Made by a program: the position numbers and the translations under genes
In this document: positions 1 through 12,102 of the stretch, in pieces
Layout of the letters: each line of letters opens with the position of its first letter
Numbering within the stretch: the first letter of the stretch is position 1
Notes under the pieces: model-generated
Database searches by the model: none
What the model saw: the letters and a program-made list of their open reading frames with translations, nothing else
What the model was told of the DNA's origin: nothing
Source of the DNA: Clitopilus passeckerianus
Lineage: Eukaryota > Basidiomycota > Agaricomycetes > Agaricales > Entolomataceae
Length of the DNA: 64,000 bases
Assembly: GCA_944990035.1 (NCBI GenBank)
Contig: CALYLX010000124.1
Location: 310,001-374,000, forward strand
Direction of reading: 5' to 3'

Positions 1-1182
1 AGGACAAACTGGTGACGTACATGCTAAGCCACAGAGAGTCGTCAGTTCATCTGCTGCACTAGGCAATGTATGATGACCCTTACATCCTACGATAATAAGA
101 ACAACGGTTGATCCACGAAGCAAGAAGAACCCGTACCATCTGTTACGCTAGGTGTTAAGCCAAGATAGACGGATAAGATAGAATTAGTCGTACAATCTAT
201 GGCAATTATGAGTGACTTCGGACGCTCGCCTCGTCCAGTGAAATGGTGTCACGCACCAACTATGATAGATAAGTAAGCTGTATAAATGTGGCAGATAGCA
301 GATTTACCCTCTAAGAATGTGGCTCAGCTAGTGCATTAACCAACCCAGAGATCACTTACACGCTAGAGATGGTTTAGTTCCGATTGACGTGTACTAGCTA
401 CAAAAACACGTACCAGCTACAAAATGTTCTCTTCAGGCCATTGAGTGAGTTTCGCAATCTAGACTGACTCTCTTTAGAAACCACAGCTACTTAGTCCAAG
501 TTCAATCAACTCCACGACACAAAATCTTACTTGCTGAAGCCGACGGATGAGAGGTGGTCACGATGCATGATCAAATGGGACTTACAAGCTACTAAATGTT
601 AGACATTACTGCCTCCTTGTATTCGAAGTGTAGCTCACTTTCTAATATGTGTGTGCTCAGAGCACGACCGCTGGACAGAGAGGGGACAAGCAACCTACCC
701 GTTCTTTTGCCTAGGCCTGGCGGTTAGCATGTCGATTAATAATAAAGACTATTAAGCAAACGCACCTCCTATGAGTTGTTGACCATTCAACAATCAGCAA
801 TTGCGTCCGAACGTCATTATCAGATAATGCACCATCTGGCCAATTTTAGCCCGTGGTTACAAATAAGTAAACAATCTCACCTCGAGCCCTATACTTTCGT
901 CCTGCCGCGAAGCAATGAGCCCATGTTGAAATAAGAAAGTCCCATTACTCTACCATCTAGAGGTCACATTTTAATAACCTTCTACAAGTTTCCCAAGGCC
1001 CAATGACCTACCTGTGTAACCTCCTAGAATACGCATTCAAACTTGAAGGCCGTCCCTTTGGAGAGGATAAAAGTGCTCACAATCTGATGTAGGTTAGCAT
1101 TTACACTGAGCTACCGAAAAGCATTCTCACCAGCTAGAAAACTCCGTGTCAGGCCGGCCCAACTCTGAGAGGCGAAACCTAC
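1..1182. other. Intergenic, no gene seen
   Basis: About 1.2 kb with stops in all frames, no recognisable protein motif and no tRNA-like boxes. It lies downstream of the GTPase gene on the minus strand and probably holds its 3' UTR. Confidence 0.6.
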
Positions 1183-2568
1183 TTACATCCTGTCAAGAAA
1201 ATTAAGGATAGTCACAGTCATAGCTCATTCGGCCAAGGAATTACCTCCTGTATGGACCCTCGTTGGTTGAAACGTTCTAAAAGAAGGGGAGAAGTACTCA
1301 CAATAAGCTGCGGGTAATACCAAAAAATCGTGGTCTGTGCCTCTTTCACTGTCAAATGTCTATTCTTGTCAAGGTTACGTGTTTGTGTCAGTAATCTCCT
1401 GCAGGGGGCCATTAGGTCGGGTCGTCATGTCTATAGTGCCCAACTTACTGGAACGCAAAACGGGTGCACTGGCTCAAGATAAATCTCTGCACAGAAACAA
1501 ACATCAGATGTAAGGTTTCGTCATCAAGAGCCATTCCCGTATGCTCCAAGAGAGCAAGGCAGTTCGACTCTGGCAAATGCATATCTCCATGAAAGCTCGG
1601 GTCAGGGAGCCTAAACGTATCCGAAAAATGAGTCCCTACCCCGAAGACCAATATAAGAACGTGGCGGATACGTAGCCTTGAAGATTCGGAGCTTCGGACG
1701 AAGTTCGTCGAAGAGACGCTGCGAGTATTCGGGTACCATCTCAAGTGCCGTATTCTGGTCAACGTCGCCATTATCATCTAGAATGCGACCAAAGGCCTTG
1801 TCGTCCAAGGAGTCAAGTTTGGTAAAAACAGCGATGACAGGAACTTTGGGGCTCTATGAGCAGATATAAAGTGGGCGCGGGGAATACCTACTATCGCCAG
1901 TTCCACATTTCTCAAAGAACTCGATTTCGGGCTTCTGGATGGGACGAGCGTCGTCGAGAGGGATACAATACCTACAAGCAGATAAATGAGGTCGACTGCA
2001 CTTTCCACTTGGGCCAAAGAAAGACCGTACCAGATGGCGTGAACACGATCTTGGAGATTGGTAGTACGGTTGTGTCTGTCGAGGAACGCTTGAACCTTCT
2101 TAAGCTCGTCATTGGCACCTGCCTCGAAGCCACGGGAGTCATGGAAAACAAATCCTGGATTGCTTCGGAATATCATTGCATAATTGATATCGTGAAGACC
2201 GCGCTGCATACAAGGTGGGCTCTGAGATGACCTCAGCAAACTATAGGGTTGTGAGGAGCTGACCTCGTCAGAAGGGTCGAGAGCAGCGAGGTTAACCTTG
2301 AATTATCTTAGCAAACCGTTTAGGGGAACAAAATGCAGAGTCGTACGGGGTACCCCGTAGCGTCATAGATCGCAGGGTCCTCAGTTTCGTTACAGAGTTT
2401 CTTTAGGATAGTCGTCTTCCCGGCGTTGGCGCGACCTATAATGAGAACGCGGAAGCGATGAACCTTGTCTCGAATATCACGGGGGCTATGAACTGGGTTA
2501 TACGACGAATTGCCACTGCTGCTGGTGCTCGTGGACATTCTCGTGGGCTGGCGGCGTGCAGGCTCCAT
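1183..2568 (-). CDS. G-domain (AIG1/HSR1-like) small GTPase
   Basis: Predicted GTP-binding protein of a family expanded in mushroom genomes; its cellular role is not known. After a Ser-rich N-terminus the first exon carries a perfect P-loop, GRANAGKTT (G1), at about residue 45. A later exon holds the G3 motif in FHDSRGFEAG, followed by HAIWYCIPLDD, and the next gives VPVIAVFTKLD, where TKLD is G4. The tail contains DMHLPESNCLALLEHT, typical of the family's C-terminal half. Reading the gene needs about seven short GT-AG introns. One joins TG|GTACGG to a TGTAG acceptor and restores WYCIP, so the gene looks intact. The ATG at 2568 is the first in the P-loop exon. The 3' end is my weakest call: the last small exons place the stop near 1183, but the model could equally end nearer 1300-1445. 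Confidence 0.78.
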
Positions 2569-3746
2569 TGGGGAATAGATCCAAAATTAACCGACTTAGA
2601 GAACCGAGTTGCAAAGATCGGTCGTCAAAGATACGTCGAAGCTGCGAGTAGGTGGGTTCAATACAGTAGAGTCAGAAAGAACTTTCAGGAAAGATAACAG
2701 AGATTGTTGTTCATGAAGAACGTGCGTGAGATTGCCAAATCAGCGTATGTGCACGTTCGTGATCAGGCTAATGCTGTGTTAGACGTCGATGCCCTTGGGC
2801 CCTATCATGTTACTAGGTCAGACGACCTCTCTATCAGAGTCCAAGACTGTCGGACGAGAGGCTGTCAAGCTCTTCATCACCCCAGTACGTTTGCTTATGT
2901 TCATTTGAACATCTGAAAGCTCGGAGATTGTGTGGTGAAGATTTTCAAGGTTTGATCGCAGTTAGAGAGAGCCCTTCGGGTACAAGGCGACATGCAAAAT
3001 GACGTGTCGATCGACACAAAATATCATACTGCAGAGAATGTAGCGATCGTGGCCGCTACTTGAACCCGCATGAACTTCAGAGTGATGATGGTAAGAGCAA
3101 ACACGCGAAAGGTTAGAGTTGGCCAGTTGACGAACAAACATCGGCAAGCGAATTTGTGAGCCAACCACCACCATTCTTCTGCATCGGCCTCCGAGCTTCC
3201 TCCTTCTCGGGCCCATTCTGCTCGTCATTGTCGGGCACACCAGCCTCGTGTGCATTAAAGTTATCATCTTTACTATTGCATGCGAACGGCCATCTTCAGA
3301 GCCACGAAGCTCATATGTGTTGTCCGGCTGCCGGACCAGTGACGCACAAACTTTCTACGTCAATCATGTACCTACGCATATGCAGCATAGTCTCCTGTGA
3401 CCCTGAAACAATCCGATACGCAGAAGGATCAACCTCCGGGGTACTAAGTACTCTAACAGCGGTTTGCCTCGGTCCAGATGGAGGTAGGTTGTCGGTCCGA
3501 ACTCTGTCTTCGGAAATGAGAACACAGGCAGAGCCGCCGGCCATTCAAACTTGACCTATGCTTTGACCTTGATTAATAGCTCTGCTCTTGATAATCGTCG
3601 TATTGTGGCTCAGCATTACCTTGGCCTACGTGGCCCGAGAACGCTTTGGCGAACAATGGACCCTCGTCATGAAGCATACGCTTTGACCTTATGCTCTGTG
3701 CTTTTAAGTCCAGCCGCTGCAACGGGTCAAACAAGCATTGGCACTA
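2569..3746. other. Intergenic between divergent genes
   Basis: About 1.2 kb between the divergent GTPase (-) and the next gene (+). It has only short ORFs without family resemblance. A short stretch reading GCTTTGACCTT occurs twice, near 3560 and 3681. Presumably it contains both promoters. Confidence 0.5.
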
Positions 3747-4975
3747 ATGTTCGCCACACTTCTGTCCACTATTAGACTAGCAACCCGTGTTCCGTCTAGT
3801 GGAAGTGACCAACAGTCCACCAGCAAGTCCCCGTCAAATCCGACAGATGGAGAATTCCCGCAAACCCACATCAACTCCCGACGGGGTACCATGTGTCTAT
3901 ATTCGACCCAAGTCCATCAAGGTCTCGTCCCAACCTCGAAGGACCCCATCCGGCCACGTCTCGCCAACCAACTTACCACTGCGGTCGCAGACGCTGCTGG
4001 CCTTATAACAGCCCTTCCGCAGCTGAGACCGCCTACTACTTCTAGCTGTTCTGGCACCGTCGTCCCCAGCCTTGGCCTTCGCCGCCCCGGTGCGATGCAC
4101 ATGCCTAGAACCCACGGCCTGGACTCCTTCCTGCACCTTCATACAGGAGACAAGACACTCTCTCGCTGGACACCGAGACGCCTCTTCTCAAGAAAATCAT
4201 TCCTCGTCTTGGACGATGGAGAGGAGGACGACCATGATCACTACAACGACCACGACGCTGCCACTCTGCTGGGAGAGTATTCCCCGACGGATGAGCTCAT
4301 TGCAGAGAAGCGATTGGTGACACCAGCCCCGGAGGACATCATGCAGGTGTGTATCTTGTCCTCCTTGATTTTACTTCCTCATCTAATGTCCTCCTAGCAA
4401 ATCAGCCGAAAAATTGTACAAAACCAGGACGATCTCCTTGAAGAAGAGGAAAAGTCAGAAGACCTCACCAACTACGACTGGGCCTTCTCTCACCTAACCT
4501 ACGACTCCGACAACGAAATGGACCCAGACTCGTCAACGTACTACTCAGCTTCGGATTCGGATGCCTCAGGCCCACACACGCCTCTGGAGATATCTTATCC
4601 CTCCTCATGCTGTATCCCCGCCCACGTCCTTCTCCAACGCCTGGTCGAAGCTCACTCTGATTCAGACCCTGTAGGGGCAGCCGTACCTGCACCTGTCCTT
4701 GGACCTGGGCACACGATCAACGAGCAAAAATTGGTCGCCGTCGATGACGAGGGCCGTGAGATATGGGTTACCGCCCTCGCACCCGCCCCCCGTTGTCCTC
4801 AAAGGAGGGCCAAAATTATTGGAATGAGAGAAGATGGAGCTGGGCTCTGTCGGTAAGCCCATCTCTCTTGGTGTTCATGGAGTACACGAGTCTAACGACA
4901 TCATGCAGAGTCCATAAATGCGATCTCCCTTGTGTACCCTGTGATCCATCTGTACCACGCTACATCGAATTTTAA
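3747..4975 (+). CDS. Hypothetical acidic/Ser-rich protein
   Basis: I do not recognise a named family. The model has three exons (3747-4346, 4398-4852, 4909-4975) and gives 373 residues in frame. The first intron is phase 0 after ...DIMQ; the second splits an Arg codon. The N-terminus is short, basic and hydroxyl-rich (MFATLLSTIRLATR), so a mitochondrial or other presequence is possible but not shown. The middle is low-complexity with acidic runs (EEDDHDHYNDHD, LLEEEEKSEDL) and many Ser. The C-terminal part is more ordered (VAVDDEGREIW, KIIGMREDGAGLC) and ends with three cysteines in CDLPCVPC, which look like the conserved core. The start is the first ATG of the open frame; an in-frame TTG lies three codons upstream. 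Its 3' end faces that of SCD6. Confidence 0.7.
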
Positions 4976-5365
4976 TTGCATTGCTTTCTGTAGACCTATA
5001 TTCATATAATTCTCGTGCTTTCTTGTTCTCTTGCTTTCTCTCTCTCACTACACATCTGTACATATCCTCGCACTATTCCTTGGATTTCTGCTAGACGGCT
5101 TCATGACCTCTCACGACCACATACCGTGTCTGCATACCTACTAATTCGGCTAATGTTCTAATAGCTGTAACCTTACGTTTAATGTAATAACGTCGACCCG
5201 CCCAACTCGTCTGAATACTGAAATTGCTGGAGCATGGTGAATGTTTGGGATTCAAAGTTTAATAACTGGGTACACGGGACAAACAAATAATGGAACTACT
5301 ACTCCCCCACAGAACTAATCGTATAGTAAACTGGACTGTCCACAAAATATGCGGAGGCCCTTCTC
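4976..5365. other. Convergent 3' intergenic region
   Basis: 390 nt between two converging genes, with T-rich stretches (for example TTCTTGTTCTCTTGC near 5020) but no gene. Most of it is likely 3' UTR of both neighbours. Confidence 0.5.
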
Positions 5366-6844
5366 TCATCCCCTCGCCACCCCAGCAGGCACCTGAGCCT
5401 GAGCCTGGCCATGTCCACCTCCATGCCCGCCCCTTCCACCACCCCTTCGTCCACCGCCCCTCCTTCCCCACCCGCCAACATACGCATTAGGACCCATGAG
5501 CCCAACACCACCCGGCTCTCCAAACGTCGCAACATTCTTCTCCCTCTCCTCCTCCCTCCTGTTCCTTCCACCCCCACGTCCACCCCTTCGTCCTCTTCCT
5601 CCTCCCATGCCACCACCAACATGGTTCCCAATACCTCCACTCGCAGGTCCCGTGGATGAAGACAGGGAGTCAAAGAACGACGTGGTCGGATTATACGCAG
5701 GCTTAACATCCTCACCCCCCTCCTTTTTCTCTTCATTAACACCACCATTCTGCTCTCCAACATTTTCACCAGCAGCCTCGGAAGCCGAATCAGCACCATC
5801 CTTTTGTCCCGCAGAGCTGGAAGACCGAGCAGGGTTCAAAGACGCCTTGTCGAATTTTGCGTTGCTGCTCTCAAAGTCGAAATCCGTCGTTGGGACTTTG
5901 ATAGGACCTTGAGCTGCAGCACCACCACGGCCACCTCCAGGCGCACCTCCACGTCTGCCACCGCGGTGAGGAGCGCCGCCGTTCGCTTGACCATTGTTGG
6001 CCACACGCAAGTCACTCATGGCGCGTTCGACGGTCTCCATTGACGCAGCCGCGTTATGGACGGAGTTGCCGGGCTGCTGGTTGTTGCGCCGGTTTTGGTG
6101 ACGCGGAGGCTGGGGGCCTTGTTGCTGCTGGGACTGAGCGTTGGCACCTGCAGCGGCTGCGTAGCCTTGGGGGCCTGCAGGGGGTTGTTGTTGCGGTGGC
6201 ACCTGCTGGGGAGGAATTTGACCTTGGGCAGGGAACGGAGGTGCTGCTGCCTGCGGGGCTGGAGCTGAGGCCTACAATGACAAAGGGACATCGTTAGTGG
6301 AAGGTGATACAGAGTAGGTATGAGAAACGTACTCCGAGAACGGCAGGATCGTCGTGAACGCTTCTGCGTTGTGGAGGAGCAGCCACCTGTTCATCAACCG
6401 AGAGGTCTTTGACTTCCGAGGCACGGAAGATGATGTACTGGTAGGGTTCTTGAACAGGAGGAATATACTGTTCAGGTGGTCTGTTAAGAAGTAAGAATGA
6501 GTAAAAGGTTCAAAGGATCAGAGAAGACGAGCAACGCGAGGACAAGAACGCGCCTCGAGGCACGTTTCTTTCTTGATTGCTATTCGAAAACGCCACTCAC
6601 CGACGCGATTCGGTTCCCATAGAGTAAACTAGAAGAAGGATGAGTATCATATTGGACATTTCATTGCTAGTTTTCTCACCATTTGACAATTGGATTGTGG
6701 ATGCTGCCGGGTCGATACCCGCAAGAATACCACGATACCTTACATCAGAATGAGAAATGAGAGAAATCGGCTTTCTGCAAAGCAATCAGTGCGGTTTTCG
6801 ACGGCTTCAAGCTTCAATACGCACCCTATATAGCTTTGAGCCAT
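5366..6844 (-). CDS. SCD6: Lsm14/RAP55 family RNA-binding protein Scd6/Sum2
   Basis: Cytoplasmic P-body/stress-granule protein that represses translation and promotes decapping with the Dhh1/Dcp2 machinery (known for the family). The first exon is only 20 nt (MAQSYIG). The following exons complete the Lsm14-type Sm domain: KPISLISHSDVRYRGILAGI, then STIQLSNVYSMGTE, then PPEQYIPPVQEPYQYIIFRA with KDLSV. A Gln/Pro-rich linker leads to an RGG box (GGRRGGAPGGGRGG), the FDF motif TDFDFESSNAKFDK, the FFD-like SFFDSLSS, the TFG-like NVATFGEPGG and a second Gly/Arg-rich tail. This is the full family architecture in the correct order. Introns are short GT-AG and all junctions keep the frame. The 5' end is divergent from the basic-region gene at 7332, with about 490 nt between them. 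Confidence 0.93.
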
Positions 6845-7331
6845 GGTAAAAGAAAAGAACTAAGAAAATTGAAAACTGAAAACGAGTGAATGCTGAATGC
6901 GTGTCGGTTCAGAACTGGCAGCAATTGCCTTGCCTGGCAATGGCTTCTGATCCAAATACAACCACACAAGGGCAACGTGTTTCGGGCTGCACAGTGTTCT
7001 CCTGACTCAAAGGCGGCTGGGCAGCGCACTGCACATCGACCAAGGCCCCTATTCTTTTGCTCACGGTTCTGCACAGAAAAGTCCTATACGATATAGGATT
7101 TTGTCGAAAGGACGCCAGATAAAACGACCTTGTACGCCACCCGCCATAACTTGGGGCCAATCGGACTGTGACACTTTCGTTTACCACCTCCCGTCACTGT
7201 TCGTCACGAAATTGTCACTGGAACGACTCCTTGTTCGTCGCGCTAGGTCACGCCAAGGATCACAGCGGACTATAACATTGTCCAGAGGGAAACGCAGAGG
7301 GATTCAAAGAGAAATATAAATATTGCAATCC
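6845..7331. promoter_or_regulatory. Divergent promoter region SCD6 / basic-region gene
   Basis: 487 nt between two divergent start codons, without coding potential. It must hold both promoters. A short AT-rich stretch (GAAATATAAATATTG) sits just upstream of the plus-strand ATG at 7332. No specific operator could be identified. Confidence 0.4.
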
Positions 7332-8804
7332 ATGGATCAGTCGGTGTCAATGCACGCAGCTTCACCAGCAGGCTCATCAAGAAAACGACCCAGGGAGAAT
7401 GAGACCGAGAGCCAGAGAATCAAACGTGAAAAGGCAGCTGAACGCCAACGTCGGAAGCGTGAACGAGACCGCAACGCCAACGCGGCCACCATGGCCATGA
7501 GCATGGGTTTTGCCCAGGCTGTTGACCCCCATCATCAACATCCGCACTCTGCTCACATGCAACCACAACACCACCTCGCACCAACACACCCTGCCCAGAC
7601 TATATCGGCCCCAGTGCACCAGCAACCGCAGACGATAGACTATCAGAACAATCCGGATAACCTCAACCCAGATGAACTCGCGAGGAGGGAGAGGGTGCGT
7701 GCTGCTGCGCGTGAGCGGCAGAGGAAGCATCGAGCCTTGGTGAAGCAAAGGAAAATGCGGGAACTCGGGATCGACATGGGCAATGAAGTCCCAATCCATC
7801 AGCCTCCTGTGGAAGAAATGCACTATCGCGTTGGGCCGGATGGGCAGTACCAACAAGTAGCGCCTCATGAGCTCCACCAACTTCCGCCACATCCACCCCC
7901 TATGGGCTCTGGCAACCCTCACGAGCCACCGTTCCCTCAAGGCCAGCCATTAGGCGGCCAAACCTTTGCCTCCACCTTGTTGCTCTCGTTTTCTTGCGCG
8001 CCCCTACTTAAACAGCATCTATTACGGACCCTGCATATGACAAATGAAGAGCTTGCTTCTCTCGAGCCAATACTTGCAGAAGCTTGGGAACGATGGGATC
8101 ACGCTGTAAGTCTTTATTGTATCATCATCCAGATTCCCAACTAAACATACACTTTCCAGCGACGCTCCCACTACGCAGAACAAGCCGCCAAAGCCGGTCT
8201 TGCACCACCCCAACTCGGTGGCCCACCCTACCCGGGCTTCGAGCTCACACACGATCAACAAGCCGCCGCCGCTGCCGCCGTATTCTCCAACCTTCAAGCC
8301 GCCGCCGCTGCAAATGCAGCCGGAGCCCAAGCTGCTCAAGCTCAAGCACAGGCATCGACAACGAACGGGAGCTCGACTCCTACAACAGATTCACCTCAGA
8401 GTGCTACTGCGAACGACTTTCGGGCACGGTTTCATCGTTCCCTAGCCGTTCCCTCACCCTTCCGATCAGCGTTTGCCAGCCAGGCCGGAGCCTCTACTTC
8501 AGGGGCAGGCGCAAACGGGACTGGGGGGAACAGTGTGGATGGAGGATCAACACCAGAAAGCACGTCCGGATCGAGCGGGGACGCGATTGATCCTAATCTC
8601 ACTGGTGTTGGTGGACCTAGCTCTGCACAACAGCAAGGTCCCAATCAGGTCAACGGGCATCAGGACCAGAATGTAGACGGTCTAAGTCCCGGGGATACAC
8701 ATGCACCAAGCAGCTCGACGACGACTGGAGGAACGGGGACCTCGAATAAGAGTGAGTCACCCTTGACTGATCCTTTTGGGGGTGACGATCCTGATTTCGG
8801 ATGA
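7332..8804 (+). CDS. Basic-region (bZIP-like) putative transcription factor
   Basis: 472-residue protein in two exons (7332-8105 and 8160-8804; intron GTAAGT...CCAG, phase 0). Two strongly basic segments are visible. One at about residues 18-50 has RKRPREN, then ESQRIKREKAAERQRRKRER. The second, at about 115-150, has LARRERVRAAARERQRKHR followed by LVKQRKMRELG. They resemble bZIP-type basic regions, but I see no regular leucine zipper after either, so DNA binding is inferred. Between and after them are His/Gln/Pro-rich stretches. A helical segment (LHMTNEELASLEPILAEAWE) spans the intron, and the tail is Ala/Gln-rich and then Ser/Gly/Thr-rich. The in-frame ATG at 7332 is used; an upstream TTG is ignored because eukaryotic starts are ATG. 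Probably nuclear. Confidence 0.75.
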
Positions 8805-9460
8805 ATTCGAAGAAGAGAAGAAGAAACGGGGGTCTTGAGCTGAGGGCTGGTTTGGTTGGGGTGTGTAAGATTAGTCTGAGAGGGATGTTGGGACGGGAGG
8901 CTTTTTTTTTACGTCTTCAGTCTCGTTGCTCTCGCTACCTTATATTATTTGTACTCCGTTTCCCTCTCCTTTCCTGTACTCACTACTATCCGGCTTTCGT
9001 CTTCACCTACCGAGAACCTCGTTTCCTTTTCTTTTTTCATGAATTTATCATGTTGTACGCGTATTGGTACTTTCAGTGCGTAGTTTCTACCTGATAAACT
9101 ATATGTTTTCGCGCTTCTGTAATCCGCATTGAGTACTTTGTACTAGTCCCTATGTTATTTTCCTGCCAGCTGATGATGATAATTTGCGGCTTTGAAGTCC
9201 CGGCCCATCGGAACGACGAATCCCTGCAGTGGTTGTGCCTTTTATCCTTTCACATGGACCTACCAAAACACCACATCCCTGTTGAAGAAAAAGGTGCTCC
9301 GAAGACGAAGCCTGTCGTCGTTGTGTCTAACAAATCCAACAAAGATCTCCTACTTTCGCTTAAAAGTCAACAAAGATTTTATACAGACAACGATACAGAC
9401 AACGGTTTACCAACAGTGTTGCGACGAATTAGAAACTACTAGCAAAAGCCTGACAAACGC
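8805..9460. other. Convergent 3' intergenic region
   Basis: 656 nt between the stop at 8804 and the stop of the terpene synthase at 9461. It is T/C-rich after about 8900 and has no supported gene; both 3' UTRs are expected here. Confidence 0.5.
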
Positions 9461-10726
9461 CTACTTATCCCGATATCTCAGAGAGGTTTGTGCAAAGTAG
9501 GTAGTTCCTGTGAAGTAATTAATCAAGGCTTCCGATGCCCTCTCAATAATCATCAGATCCTCCGCACTGTGCTTATACTTCGACCTCAACATCTCCAATG
9601 CCGGCTCGTAGCGATCCTCGTTTGCCGTAATGTGCTTCTGTAACACATCCATAACGTTGGCAGGGCCGACCCCATCTTGCTGCATGAGAACGCAAACAGC
9701 ATTATAAACGACGAAGCCATTTTCTAAGGGACCAACCGATTGGCCGCCGGCCTGGATCTGCTTCTCCATCTCATCCCGGGCCTGTTTGACCTCCCATCGG
9801 TACGAAAACATATCGTTGACGAGCATCTCGTTAGCAGCGACAACCCACTCGAGCTCCCGGAAAAGTGGGTCCTCGCGGATGCGTTTGGGTATTGCCAGGT
9901 CGAGCTCCCAGAATGCAAGCTGAACCGTAAACCTGCGGGTAGTCGGGTAAGAATTCGCGATCCAACATAAATGATGATGGAGATACAGACCAATACCCGC
10001 CTTCAAGAATTCGATACTTGAGGTAAGCCTCGAATCCGCCTTTGAGGCTCTTTTCGCGCTCGACCTTGTTACCGACCATTTCCACGTAGTAACATGTCTC
10101 GGCGAAAAGGATCCTGGCTAGCTCACGAGAGGTCTCGTTGCCGACAGCAGAGATCTTCTGGCACAGCATGTGGATGATGCCTTCGACGGGGTCTTGAGGC
10201 GCTTGCTCATCACGGACGACGGCCAACAACCTTGGGACCAGTTCTTTGACCTATCAAACGTATCTTAGACAGTGATGCATTATATGAATCTAATGATGGT
10301 CGTTACCTTGGGGCCCTCCAAAGTTTCGAAGAGGTCATCATACATGAACCAAAACTTGATGTACATGGAGGCAAGTTCAGTCCGATCGTCCGAGGCATTG
10401 GGACATGCAAGTATTCCCCAATGCTCGAGGCCTTGCTTGATGTCGACCGCCTTCGCCTCGAGGGAAGGGTACGGCCAGACACCCAGATAGTAATCTAGAA
10501 CTCGAGCGGCAATTTCTTTTGCTCGAGGATGATTCTTGAGCGTAAGATATCGAGAAGAGAGTATCGGCTCTTTAGAGAGGGGACCTGGTGGTTCGCTGTA
10601 TCTCTTAGACATGACCTTGTATCGTGAAGGAGGTATGGTCGGCTTCATGCGCCAGGAAACAAGCCTTGCGACGATGAGAACAATCACGGAACAGACGGAA
10701 GCTTCTAAGAACCACGCAAATGCCAT
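9461..10726 (-). CDS. Sesquiterpene synthase with N-terminal hydrophobic anchor
   Basis: Class I terpene cyclase, expected to ionise and cyclise farnesyl diphosphate. Three exons (10726-10307, 10250-9997, 9932-9461) give 381 residues in frame. The Asp-rich metal-binding motif is DDLFE at residues 130-134, and the second metal site is NDMFSYRWE at 264-272, matching the NSE consensus. The C-terminal Arg-Tyr pair (residues 377-378, LRYRDK end) is the usual diphosphate sensor of fungal sesquiterpene synthases. All three are intact, so activity is likely; the product cannot be read from sequence. Unusually, the protein starts with about 25 residues (MAFAW...ARLVSW) forming a hydrophobic helix like the membrane anchor of the neighbouring P450, so ER attachment is inferred. 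An in-frame ATG at 10876 would add 50 residues; I prefer 10726 because of the match with the P450 start. The gene is divergent from the P450. Confidence 0.92.
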
Positions 10727-12102
10727 TGAAGGTGTCAGCGGGATTTGAGGATATGTTCTTATATGTCTGTAGGTTTTATAATATTTGGTAACCCCTTTCA
10801 AGGAGTCGCTTCGTCCATGAGACCTGAACCCTAGAACTGTCTCTTCGGGCACCCGAGCCGATTGTGCTCGCTCCATTGACCGAATGACGGACGTCTTATT
10901 GCCTTGTACGACTCGTGTATATAGTCCTCTAATTATGTAGTGCCGTCATCTGTGATGAACCCGCAAACTGCTACACCTCTTTATGAACTCGGCCCCCAGA
11001 ATCAATAACCGCCACATGCGAGCCGAGAATTGCATGAGGGATGGCAGTTGAAATACCAATTGTACTCGCATCCTTGAAGGCTGGTATTGAGCGTTTGCGG
11101 GGGGCCGACACGCGTTTATGAAAATCGGATCGGTGTTCCTCACTTTCATCTCGCGATACAGCATTCTAAAACCCTGCACGTCTCTAAAACCACCCAGTGA
11201 ACACGTTCACATGTCATGTTTGCTTGTTAGCTCCTTTCCAGATTGGAGATCCGAATCGATGCCGGGCGAGGGTATATTTGTCACGATGTCTAAAGCCAAT
11301 ACAAGCCCGGACATTTATTAGTTCCAGAAGGCTTGCACGTTATCGTGTCGAGAGTAGATGGGGGAATAGGGACCCAGAGGAGAACAATATTCATCTCCGT
11401 AAACCGATGTAATGGGATGGCCTGCCAGCCTGGAAGCCGTCGAAAATAGATAAAAAAATGGTGCGAAGATTGAGGCTCCGGACCATCAAAGTCTGTGCTC
11501 AGCCGTCGAGGCATAGAATAACTTTCAATTCCTTGCCTCAATATTACCAGTCAAACCCAGAACCGTGACATGCAGCAGACCAGAAGGTGCACCATTGTTG
11601 GAACAAGCCCATAGAGATCTCTCACTCGTTGAACACAAAAGTGCAAAATGTGTGCATGGTTACTAATGTTACCTTGGATAGAAAAGTAGCACTTGCCGAA
11701 CCTGAATATTCATGCTACGACGTTCTGGGAGGAAACTTGCTGATAAGCATCATAAGCATGTGTTACTCCTTTCGAGACGGTTCCATTCTTGCTGCATTAA
11801 TATCTGTCGACGGTTGGCAGATTCCAGAACCTAAACTCGCGCTGTACCAGGACTCTGAGCCGAGTTGAATAGGGATAAGGAAACGAGGCGCTTGTTCTGG
11901 CGTTAATGCGATCGGTTGACAGATTTGCGACTCGGATGCCTCGGACCGGACGCCTAACAAGGTTAAGGAACTGTAGTTTTGGAAGGCCGACCAAACATTT
12001 CGCTGCTTTCGACCCAGATTTGCGATGTCCAGATTCTGTATAAACATAGAGCAGCAATGGGCGGGGAAATGACCCCCATCCATTCGATTGTGCTATCTCA
12101 CG
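10727..12102. promoter_or_regulatory. Shared divergent promoter, terpene synthase / P450
   Basis: 1,376 nt separating the two divergent start codons of the terpenoid pair, with no supported gene. TATA-like stretches lie upstream of both: TATTATAAAACC on the minus strand near 10780, and CTGTATAAACA near 12035. The arrangement would suit co-regulation, which is inferred and not shown. Confidence 0.5.

Noticed and set aside
5290..6300. Plus-strand Pro/Ser/Thr-rich frames
   Set aside because: They are antisense to the RGG-rich and Gln-rich exons of SCD6, which has clear domain evidence.
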